In this document: positions 7,047 to 12,871 of the stretch, one piece after another | Position numbering within the stretch: position 1 is the stretch's first letter | Layout: every line of letters begins with the position of its first letter | Origin: Candidatus Bathyarchaeota archaeon | GTDB taxonomy: Archaea > Thermoproteota > Bathyarchaeia > 40CM-2-53-6 | DNA length: 12,871 bases | Reading direction: 5' to 3' | NCBI GenBank assembly: GCA_005884605.1 | Contig: VBBE01000176.1 | Location: 1-12,871 of the forward strand | Program-made: the position numbers and the translations under genes | Notes under the pieces: generated by a model | Seen by the model: the letters and a program-made list of their open reading frames with translations, nothing else | Told to the model about the DNA's origin: nothing | Databases searched by the model: none

Positions 7047-7055
7047 ATTTTCCCT

Positions 7056-8498
7056 ATGAGCAGCAAAGAGCTCGGGATTACTGTAAAGAAAGACCAAGAC
7101 CTTTCGGAATGGTATACGCAGGTAGTGACCAAGGCACAACTAGCGGATTATTCTAGCGCGAAAGGCTTCATGGTTCTAATGCCGTACGGCTATTCTATCT
7201 GGGAGAAAATCAAAGAGGATTTTGACAAGAAAATCAAGGCAATAGGGCACAAAAACGCTTACTTCCCGCTGCTCATACCGGAGCGACTGCTCAAAACGGA
7301 AACCGAACACTTCGCAGGCTTCACCCCTGAGGTCTTCTGGGTCACACACTCGGGAGACACAGAACTCGCCGAGAAGCTAGCCGTGAGGCCGACTTCTGAG
7401 ACCATCATCTACGAGTCATACAGCAAATGGGTGAAGAGCTGGCGAGACCTACCCATTCTCATCAACGTATGGAACTCGGTAGTGAGGGCCGAGATAACGT
7501 CTACGCGACCGTTCCTGCGAACGACAGAATTCCTCTGGCAGGAGGGACACACGGTACACGAAACGGAACGAGAGGCCGAGGAGGAAGTGATGACCATCTT
7601 AGGCATCTATTCGCAGCTGGTCCAGGATGAATTAGCGATCCCGATTCTTGTGGGCAAGAAGACGGAGAGAGAGAAGTTCAAGGGTGCAGTGTACACGACG
7701 ACGATGGAGGCTATGATGCCGGATGGCAAGGCACTACAGATGGGAACATCGCACCACCTTGGACAGAAGTTCTCAATACCTTTTGAGATCAAGTATCTTG
7801 GGAAGGATGAGAAGGAACACTACGGCTGGACAACATCATGGGGATTATCTTGGCGGCTTATAGGAGCCGCAATCCTTAGCCACGGCGATGACCGGGGATT
7901 GATCCTTCCGCCTAGGATCGCACCTACACAAGTCGTAATCATTCCAATCTTCTACAAAGAGACTGACCAGAAAGATATCTCAAATGAGGTAAGATACCTA
8001 TCATCTCAGCTGGAGCAAATCGGGATAAGAACACTGATCGATGATCGTGCGCAGTACACCCCTGGTTGGAAATATCACGAGTGGGAAATGAAAGGAGTTC
8101 CTCTCCGTGTCGAGATTGGCCCCAAAGATATCCAAGCGAAGCAGGTGACGGTGGTCAGGCGGGATACTAGGGAGAAGATCGCAATAAACCGATCCGACGC
8201 GAACGACCGAATTAGCAAGATACTCAGCGAGATTCAGAACCACCTATTCGATCGAGCAAAGAAGTCCCTCGACGGTCTGACTGCCACAGCGGCGGATATG
8301 CAATCGTTCAAGAAGGTCTTGGAAGTAAAAGGAGGGTTCATCAAGGCCTTTCTCTCCGATGACTCTTGTGAAGAAAAGATCAAAATCGAAACTGGAGCTA
8401 CCGTACGAGTCGTGCCAATGAAAGCGGCGAAAAAAGGCAAGTGCGTATACTGCGGAGCGGACAATTCGATCGAGGTTTACTTCGCTCGCTCTTATTAG
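7056..8498 (+). CDS. proS: Prolyl-tRNA synthetase, archaeal/eukaryotic type
   Basis: Charges tRNA-Pro with proline. The 480 residues match the usual compact archaeal length, without the bacterial editing insertion. Class II core: RPTSE (111-115), motif 2 with VVRAEI..TRPFLRTTEFLWQEGHT (142-166) and motif 3 with SHGDDRGLILPPRIAPTQV (275-293). The anticodon-binding domain starts at about 285 (VVIIPIFYKE), with the typical PGWKYHEWEMKGVPLRVEIGP (336-356). The C-terminal domain has C438 and C463-x2-C466 of the zinc site and ends in the conserved ..YFARSY with terminal Tyr. The extra N-terminal Cys of the CGxxxCE form is Ser/Asp here (SDDSCEE), so zinc binding may be weak or incomplete. ATG 7056 is chosen for its GGAG. 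The stop interlocks with that of the convergent kinase gene (4-base overlap). A leader ORF with prolines lies upstream. Confidence 0.95.
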   Translation: MSSKELGITVKKDQDLSEWYTQVVTKAQLADYSSAKGFMVLMPYGYSIWEKIKEDFDKKIKAIGHKNAYFPLLIPERLLKTETEHFAGFTPEVFWVTHSGDTELAEKLAVRPTSETIIYESYSKWVKSWRDLPILINVWNSVVRAEITSTRPFLRTTEFLWQEGHTVHETEREAEEEVMTILGIYSQLVQDELAIPILVGKKTEREKFKGAVYTTTMEAMMPDGKALQMGTSHHLGQKFSIPFEIKYLGKDEKEHYGWTTSWGLSWRLIGAAILSHGDDRGLILPPRIAPTQVVIIPIFYKETDQKDISNEVRYLSSQLEQIGIRTLIDDRAQYTPGWKYHEWEMKGVPLRVEIGPKDIQAKQVTVVRRDTREKIAINRSDANDRISKILSEIQNHLFDRAKKSLDGLTATAADMQSFKKVLEVKGGFIKAFLSDDSCEEKIKIETGATVRVVPMKAAKKGKCVYCGADNSIEVYFARSY

Positions 8499-9397
8499 CC
8501 CTTGACAAGTCTTGAGTTCTTGTAAGCCCACGAAGCTCGCCGGAACAGTTCTTCCCTAGCAAATCGGAACTTCGAGGCCCCAAAGCCCCGCACCGAAAGG
8601 GAGGCAAATGCAGCACCCACGGCCCCAGCCCATAAAGCATCCCGGACAGACAAGAAAGTCGCAAGCCAGCTACCGACGAAAATATCTCCCGCCCCAGTCA
8701 GATCAACCACTCCGGCTTCAGGTACTGATGGAATATGGAGAGCACCGCCTTCCTTTTCCACCAGAAGAGAGCCAGATAGGCCTCGCGTGATTATCACGTA
8801 CTGAGGCCCCTTTTGCAAGAGTCGCCTCGCTGTCGAGACTATGGTCGCAGCGGGGGCAATAACGCGAGCTTCATCTTCTGTTGCCTTCACCAGATTACAC
8901 TTTGACAGGAACTGGTCGATCCTTTTCCTTGCCAGACGAACAAACCCTTTGGGCCCTTCGGTTCGTAAGAGGCCTTGAACATCAAGCGAAAGGAATTTGG
9001 AGTGATAGCGGGCGTAATGTAGCGTGTCCAATCCAATTTCCAAAAAGACAGGGCCAAGGTGAATGGCGTGCATAGAATCACGAGTGCTCCCAGGCTTGAG
9101 TTTTTGGCCGGGATTAATCAGCTCTAACCTTCGCGAATCCACGAGGTAGGATATTTTGAACCGAGTAGTAAGGCCCTGGAGCTTGTTGACGCCAGAAACA
9201 TCTATCCCGCGGTTCTTTATCAAGGATAGTACGTTTCTCGGATAATCGCTACCGATCATGGAGTAGATTGATACTCTTGCGCCAAGGTAAGCGGCGGCAA
9301 GAGATGAGTAGAGGGCGGAACCGCCTGGTCGGACCACAAGTTTGCCGTTTTGGTCAAGCTCGTCGAGAGTAAGGTTGCCATAGACCCCAATTCTCAC
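8495..9397 (-). CDS. PfkB/ribokinase-family sugar or nucleoside kinase
   Basis: ATP-dependent small-molecule kinase of the ribokinase fold, 300 residues, the normal size. The N-terminal signature RPGGSALYSSLAAAYLGARV (23-42) supplies the Gly-Gly substrate hinge. KATEDEA (171-177) is the helix with the conserved Glu. VVDLTGAGDIFVGSW (230-244) is PfkB signature 2, with anion-hole GAGD and catalytic base D238. Lid strands lie near residues 10-22 and 77-95. The substrate cannot be read from sequence; sugar, nucleoside or inositol kinases are all possible. The gene converges on proS with a 4-base stop overlap and is divergent from S26e across 87 bases. All catalytic residues appear present. Confidence 0.88.
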   Translation of the reverse strand: MRIGVYGNLTLDELDQNGKLVVRPGGSALYSSLAAAYLGARVSIYSMIGSDYPRNVLSLIKNRGIDVSGVNKLQGLTTRFKISYLVDSRRLELINPGQKLKPGSTRDSMHAIHLGPVFLEIGLDTLHYARYHSKFLSLDVQGLLRTEGPKGFVRLARKRIDQFLSKCNLVKATEDEARVIAPAATIVSTARRLLQKGPQYVIITRGLSGSLLVEKEGGALHIPSVPEAGVVDLTGAGDIFVGSWLATFLSVRDALWAGAVGAAFASLSVRGFGASKFRFAREELFRRASWAYKNSRLVKG

Positions 9398-9484
9398 CGG
9401 TTAGCCCCTCCGCTGACCCAGATTCAATCTTCGGGAAGAGATTATGTACTCATGGCGCTCCTTGAAAGGTAGGATTGTTAGATA

Positions 9485-9757
9485 TTGCCTAAGAAGAGAC
9501 GGTCTAGGGGACGAAATAAAGGAGGCAAGGGAAGAAGCGAGCTGGTGCAATGCGCGAATTGCGGAATGCTCACGCCACGAGACAAGGTCAAGAGGGTGAC
9601 TAGCTGGGTGTCCCTGGTTGAGCCGTCGCTGGCAAAGGAACTGAGAGCTCGCGGAGCCTATATCGCAAGGCAGAGAGTTTTGAAGAACCTCTGCGTTTCC
9701 TGCGCCGTGCATTTCGGAGTCTCCAAGGTCAGGTCCGCAGAAGACAGACGCCTCTAA
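9485..9757 (+). CDS. rps26e: Small-subunit ribosomal protein eS26 (S26e)
   Basis: Ribosomal protein shared by eukaryotes and part of the archaea (TACK and relatives), located at the mRNA exit region near the 3' end of 16S rRNA. The 90 residues begin with the basic PKKRRSRGRNKGGKGRSE, then a zinc ribbon C23-x2-C26 (QCANCGMLTPRDK) and C73-x2-C76 (NLCVSCAVHFGV), with a basic tail. The N terminus fits the family only from the TTG at 9485, so a TTG start is accepted although no strong Shine-Dalgarno is seen. The gene stands alone, divergent from the PfkB kinase. Its TAA shares four bases (9754-9757) with the stop of the convergent phosphatidyltransferase gene. Its presence narrows the host to lineages with S26e. 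Confidence 0.92.
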   Translation: MPKKRRSRGRNKGGKGRSELVQCANCGMLTPRDKVKRVTSWVSLVEPSLAKELRARGAYIARQRVLKNLCVSCAVHFGVSKVRSAEDRRL

Positions 9758-10365
9758 GCGGAGTCCCTGTCAGAACCTGAGAGTACGACCCGAGTTCTGT
9801 AAAGACGCTCGACAATAGTTACAGTGGACAGCAACGCGACGAGTCCCGCCCCCAATCCCAACGATAAGGAGTTGAATGCGGCAAAGATTGTTGCGATCAT
9901 TAGAATCAGAAGCCGTTCTGGGCGCTCGGCTAATCCGACGCCTTTCAATTTTACACCCTCGACATCGACTCGCGCTCTAACGTAGCTTACCATCAAAGAA
10001 GCTGAAAGCGCCCACAGAGACAGCCATCCTGGGATGAGACCTCCAGCGAAGAGACCGGCGTAGAGCGCTATCTCGCCAACTCGATCCAAAACACTGTCCA
10101 GTATTCCTCCCATTTTGGAGATCTGATTGTACCGGCGGGCCATGGCCCCGTCTATCGCGTCGAAATAGGCGCCAATTAGGAGTACCAAGACAGTTCCCCA
10201 GACTAACCAAGCTGTTCCCAGGCCCGACGAGTAAAACAGTGAAGCGGCTAGGGTCAAGAGAAAACCGATCGAGGTTACCGAGTTCGGAGTGAATCCTGTT
10301 TTGTTGAATGCTCCCGCGGCCCGTTGAAAATGCCCTTCGACAAGGTGTTGGATTTTCGAGAGCAT
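9754..10365 (-). CDS. CDP-alcohol phosphatidyltransferase (likely archaetidylinositol-phosphate synthase)
   Basis: Integral membrane enzyme that moves a phosphatidyl-type group from a CDP-activated archaeal lipid to an alcohol headgroup. The 203 residues have about six hydrophobic segments and the full family motif D69-x2-D72-G73-x2-A76-R77-x8-G86-x3-D90-x3-D94 (DAIDGAMARR .. GGILDSVLDR), whose aspartates bind Mg2+ and the CDP-lipid. RARVDVEGVKLKGVGLAERPER (130-151) resembles the conserved segment of archaeal inositol-phosphate transferases, so archaetidylinositol-phosphate synthase is my best guess; other headgroups (glycerol phosphate, serine) cannot be excluded. The ATG start places the amphipathic N-terminal helix before TM1 at about 30-48. 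The stop codon interlocks with that of S26e. Confidence 0.85.
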   Translation of the reverse strand: MLSKIQHLVEGHFQRAAGAFNKTGFTPNSVTSIGFLLTLAASLFYSSGLGTAWLVWGTVLVLLIGAYFDAIDGAMARRYNQISKMGGILDSVLDRVGEIALYAGLFAGGLIPGWLSLWALSASLMVSYVRARVDVEGVKLKGVGLAERPERLLILMIATIFAAFNSLSLGLGAGLVALLSTVTIVERLYRTRVVLSGSDRDSA

Positions 10366-10425
10366 GTGGCTGGGATTTCCCTCTTCGAAACCGGCATTAG
10401 AGGGTTGTCATCCTTCACAAAACCT

Positions 10426-10433
10426 TCTATTAT
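10426..10433 (+). promoter_or_regulatory. Candidate TATA box for thrS
   Basis: TCTATTAT lies about 50 bases before the thrS ATG, predicting a start near 10455 and a leader of roughly 25 bases that still contains the GGAGG at 10469. Weak call based on position. Confidence 0.35.
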
Positions 10434-10468
10434 GGAGAAACTTAGGAAAGACAAGCAAATTGAGCAGT

Positions 10469-10473
10469 GGAGG
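10469..10473 (+). promoter_or_regulatory. Shine-Dalgarno deciding the thrS start
   Basis: GGAGG eight bases before ATG 10482. The in-frame GTG at 10467 would put this site inside the gene and give a less family-like N terminus. Confidence 0.75.
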
Positions 10474-10481
10474 ATGAAACG

Positions 10482-12332
10482 ATGAGGCTCCTTCTAGTTC
10501 ATGCAGATCGATTCGAATACGAAGCTCGCGAAAAGGCTGTCAAAGAACCTGAGCCTCTTGATGAGTCGCACAAGAAGGGAGCCCTCGAGAACGGGCTTGT
10601 CGTCTTCTCGACTGTCGAGAAGAATGACGAGCAAGAGCCTGGCCAGATCGCAACAAACGCGGCCTCTTCAATTGAGGAAGTGCTAGGATGGCTGAAGACA
10701 AAGAAAGTGATGGTGTACCCGTACGCCCATTTGTCGACGAACTTGGCCTCCCGCGAGCCTGCGATATCAATCCTCAAGGCCTTGGAGGAAAAGCTCACCC
10801 AAAAGGGGTACGAGGTCAGCAGAAGCCCCTTCGGATGGTACAAAAGCTTCACGATAACGGCTAAGGGACATCCTCTCTCCGAGCTTTCTAGAACTATAAC
10901 AGTGGATACGAAATCACGACAGGCTTCTCCTGCGGTCAAAACGGAATATGTCATCATGGACCAAGAAGGAAAACTACACTCGCCGGAAGACTTCGTGTTC
11001 GGGCCACATGACGCAGAATTCAAGTCTCTCGTCGAAAAAGAAGCTCTGAAGAAAGGGCTGACCGGAGGCGAGCCGCATTTTCTGGATTATGCGCGTCGAT
11101 TCGGGATCGAATGGGAATCCTTCGCGGATGTAGGTCAGATGCGGTTCGGACCCGAGTCCAACCTGATAATGGACCTTCTTGCAGAATACGCAGGACAAGT
11201 AATCCGAAGGATCGGTATACCCATACTGAACGTGAAGGGAACCAACATGTTCGATATCGCGGTCAAGCCGATAAAAGAACACCTCCAACTGTTTGGGTCC
11301 AGAGCTTACGAGGTAAAGGTGGACGAGAGAACATTTGTTCTGAGATACGCCGCGTGCTTTCAGCAATTCTCAATGGTCAAAGACTGGACTCTAAGCTACA
11401 GGACGCTACCGTTCGGAACCTTCGAGGTCGCGGACAGCTACAGGATGGAGCAGAGCGGCGAGCTGCTACTTTCCTTCAGGCTTAGAAAATTTCTCATGCC
11501 TGACTTACACATCTATCTCAAAAGTGTCGCAGAAGCGATCCGCATCGGAGACAAGATCCATCGTACGATCTACGAAGAAATCAGGAAGCTGAACAGAGAA
11601 TACGTCTCGCTCTACAATACTACCCGATCATTCTTCGAGGCAAACAAAGACGCGTTCATGGAACTGGTGAAGGTGGAGAAGAAACCGATACTGCTCAACT
11701 TCGTCCCGGAAGGGCTGTACTACTGGGTCCTCAACGTCGAGTACAATATCATCGACGATCTGGATAGGCCTAGGGAGATCGGAACCTTCCAGATAGATGT
11801 TGGAAATGCGAAACGGTTCGGAATATCCTATGCCGATGAGAAGGGCGAAAAGCAATTCCCTGTAATTATTCATACCGCCGTGATAGGGGGACTGGAAAGA
11901 TACCTCTTCACTCTTCTTGATTCCGCAGTTCGTTTAGAGAGACAGGGCAGGAAACCTATGCTTCCGGTCTGGATTGCCCCAGCTCAAGTTCGAATCATCC
12001 CGGTCTCGCAACAGTTCGTAAAACAAGGTATGGAACTCCTCGGGGAATTGGAGAAGGCGGGGATTAGAGCTGATCTGGACGATAGGGACGATACGATGCA
12101 GAGTAAGGTGCGCGACGCTGAGCTCAGCTGGATACCTTACACCATAATCTACGGGGAAAAAGAGATCAGCGCAAAGGAGCTCTCGGTCCGGTCGAGAGCC
12201 AGTTCAAAGGAAAGCAAGATCGCTTTGACCCCGTTCTTGAAACAGTTCAAGAATGAAGTCGAAGGATATCCGACTAGGCCTCTTACCTATCCGGCCTTGC
12301 TCTCTCAGCGTCCAGGCTACAAGAGAATGTAA
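10482..12332 (+). CDS. thrS: Threonyl-tRNA synthetase, archaeal type with DTD-like editing domain
   Basis: Charges tRNA-Thr and clears mischarged serine. From ATG 10482 it has 616 residues, the archaeal norm. The N-terminal editing domain (about 1-140) starts MRLLLVHADRFEYEA and carries VYPYAHLSTNLASREPA (78-94); it is the D-aminoacyl-tRNA-deacylase-like fold typical of archaea, not the bacterial TGS plus editing module. The class II core follows: GPESNLIMDLLAEYAGQ (223-239, motif 1 region), motif 2 in LPFGTFEVADSYRMEQSGELL, and HTAVIGGLERYLF (motif 3). The three zinc ligands that select threonine appear to be C292 (YAACFQQ), H343 (PDLHIY) and H464 (IIHTAV). An anticodon-binding domain runs from about 490 (LPVWIAPAQVRIIPV) to 590. 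GGAGG eight bases upstream fixes the start. Editing and catalysis are in one chain here, unlike lineages with split ThrRS. Confidence 0.96.
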   Translation: MRLLLVHADRFEYEAREKAVKEPEPLDESHKKGALENGLVVFSTVEKNDEQEPGQIATNAASSIEEVLGWLKTKKVMVYPYAHLSTNLASREPAISILKALEEKLTQKGYEVSRSPFGWYKSFTITAKGHPLSELSRTITVDTKSRQASPAVKTEYVIMDQEGKLHSPEDFVFGPHDAEFKSLVEKEALKKGLTGGEPHFLDYARRFGIEWESFADVGQMRFGPESNLIMDLLAEYAGQVIRRIGIPILNVKGTNMFDIAVKPIKEHLQLFGSRAYEVKVDERTFVLRYAACFQQFSMVKDWTLSYRTLPFGTFEVADSYRMEQSGELLLSFRLRKFLMPDLHIYLKSVAEAIRIGDKIHRTIYEEIRKLNREYVSLYNTTRSFFEANKDAFMELVKVEKKPILLNFVPEGLYYWVLNVEYNIIDDLDRPREIGTFQIDVGNAKRFGISYADEKGEKQFPVIIHTAVIGGLERYLFTLLDSAVRLERQGRKPMLPVWIAPAQVRIIPVSQQFVKQGMELLGELEKAGIRADLDDRDDTMQSKVRDAELSWIPYTIIYGEKEISAKELSVRSRASSKESKIALTPFLKQFKNEVEGYPTRPLTYPALLSQRPGYKRM

Positions 12333-12355
12333 GTTGAGCGGCGGAGAATAAGCAA

Positions 12356-12363
12356 TTTATATG
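12356..12363 (+). promoter_or_regulatory. TATA box for the small membrane-protein gene
   Basis: TTTATATG, the best archaeal TATA match in the window, 40 bases before the TTG start at 12403 and 23 bases after the thrS stop. Transcription should start near 12385, giving a leader of about 18 bases. Confidence 0.6.
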
Positions 12364-12402
12364 CAGCCATTCATAGCCCGTCGCGATAAGTGACATCTGA
12401 AC

Positions 12403-12660
12403 TTGAACAAAGACCAATCGTATGGCGGTTTGATATTCGCCGTATCCGCTATTGTATTCATAGTGTATCTGATTTTCCTAACCGACCCAGTATTGCGTAC
12501 GTATGCGATTGACATTCCCGTCGTGCTCGGAGTTCTAGGAATCCTCGGTATCACCGGTTGGATCGGCTGGACAATGCTTACAACTCCGCCTCCGGCACCG
12601 CTGGAAGCTGAGCCAAGCACTACTGGAACCAGTAGTTCGAAGCCTGACGAAAAGCACTAG
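12403..12660 (+). CDS. Small two-helix membrane protein, function unknown
   Basis: An 85-residue protein that I do not recognise. It has a short polar N terminus (MNKDQSYG), a hydrophobic helix at about 8-27 (GGLIFAVSAIVFIVYLIFL), a loop TDPVLRTYAID, a second hydrophobic helix at about 38-60 rich in Gly/Ile/Val, and a Pro/Ser/Thr-rich hydrophilic tail (61-85) ending in charged residues. A hairpin with both ends on the same side is likely. The TTG start is the only start codon after the in-frame TGA at 12391. A clear TATA box sits 40 bases upstream, so it is probably transcribed on its own rather than with thrS. No catalytic or metal motif is visible. Confidence 0.72.
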   Translation: MNKDQSYGGLIFAVSAIVFIVYLIFLTDPVLRTYAIDIPVVLGVLGILGITGWIGWTMLTTPPPAPLEAEPSTTGTSSSKPDEKH

Positions 12661-12758
12661 CTCTTCTCGATCTTAGGTTACTCTTTCTCAGCGTTTCTGG
12701 TTACAACAGCTGTAATTCCGGCTCTACCGTCTCTCAGCCTACTCTTCGGTGCGACCAG

Positions 12759-12871
12759 ATGAGTGAGATAGCTATAGACAAGGTAGTGACTGAGATCAAC
12801 GGTTTCCGCCAGCGTTTATCTATGCTGAAGGAGGAATACGCGAGGGCTAACAGGGCCATGGCCGATAAGAT
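12759..12871 (+). CDS. Partial gene, N terminus of a probable coiled-coil protein
   Basis: Runs off the window end: 37 codons from ATG 12759, with no stop. The visible part (MSEIAIDKVVTEINGFRQRL.. then MLKEEYARANRAMADK) is hydrophilic, and hydrophobic positions spaced 3-4 apart suggest a helical coiled coil. No start codon exists in the open frame upstream, so ATG 12759 is the likely start. There is no convincing ribosome-binding site. Too little is present to name a family. Confidence 0.55.
   Translation, partial: MSEIAIDKVVTEINGFRQRLSMLKEEYARANRAMADK

Noticed and set aside
7032..7055. Longer proS start at GTG 7032
   Set aside because: ATG 7056 has GGAG at a good distance and gives the usual 480-residue protein.
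10467..10481. Longer thrS start at GTG 10467
   Set aside because: The GGAGG would lie within the gene, and the family N terminus (MRLLL.HAD) begins at ATG 10482.
10432..10485. 17-codon ORF whose TGA overlaps the thrS ATG (ATGA)
   Set aside because: No ribosome-binding site, no threonine codons, and it overlaps the likely thrS TATA box, so it would not be fully transcribed.
10499..11023. Long reverse-strand ORF opposite thrS (and similar antisense ORFs opposite top6B, proS and others)
   Set aside because: They lie wholly inside well-supported genes, show no family motifs and have the composition of antisense shadows.
12661..12758. Pyrimidine-rich gap after the small membrane-protein gene as a terminator
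   Set aside because: It contains short CT-rich stretches (CTCTTTCTC) but no clean T run, so a terminator cannot be asserted.

Overview
The window reads as a stretch of an archaeal chromosome made almost entirely of conserved information-processing genes. Archaeal markers are a RIO1-type kinase beside a two-KH-domain Dim2/Pno1-like protein, both subunits of topoisomerase VI, an archaeal-type ThrRS with its own N-terminal editing domain, a compact archaeal/eukaryal-type ProRS, ribosomal protein S26e and a CDP-alcohol phosphatidyltransferase of the archaeal lipid type. S26e and the thaumarchaeal-looking Top6B ATP-lid motif point to the TACK group (Bathyarchaeia or Nitrososphaeria-like). This placement is inference. 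TTG starts, A/T-rich TATA-like boxes and short leaders also fit archaea. I saw no tRNA, rRNA, CRISPR array, insertion sequence or attachment site, and no gene-free stretch longer than about 210 bases.

Layout: positions 18-4105 hold a forward operon-like run, RIO1 - KH protein - top6B - top6A, with small gaps and a 32-base top6B/top6A overlap. Converging on it, and overlapping it by 14 bases, is a reverse-strand gene (4092-6461) for an EndoQ-type PHP endonuclease that acts on deaminated DNA. It is interrupted by a 364-residue intein (4803-5894) carrying a LAGLIDADG homing endonuclease. Divergent from endoQ is a stand-alone Lrp/AsnC ligand-binding (RAM) domain protein (6576-6848), followed by proS (7056-8498), which has a short proline-containing leader ORF upstream. 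A PfkB-family kinase (reverse) converges on proS with interlocking stop codons. S26e (forward) and the CDP-alcohol phosphatidyltransferase (reverse) form a second pair with interlocking stops. Then come thrS (10482-12332), a small two-helix membrane protein behind a clear TATA box, and the first 37 codons of a probable coiled-coil protein cut by the window edge.

How the genes relate: RIO1 and the KH protein serve late small-subunit maturation and S26e is a small-subunit protein. ProRS and ThrRS supply charged tRNA. Top6 and EndoQ act on DNA. The phosphatidyltransferase makes polar lipid headgroups. No new multi-gene system is evident. The most distinctive items are the intein in the conserved ETG(L/M)S-SDP motif of EndoQ, with unusual splice-site residues and lower G+C than its host; the top6B/top6A overlap that encodes an acidic tail in one frame and a basic head in the other; the proline-containing leader ORF before proS; and the fact that all three convergent gene pairs overlap at their stop codons.
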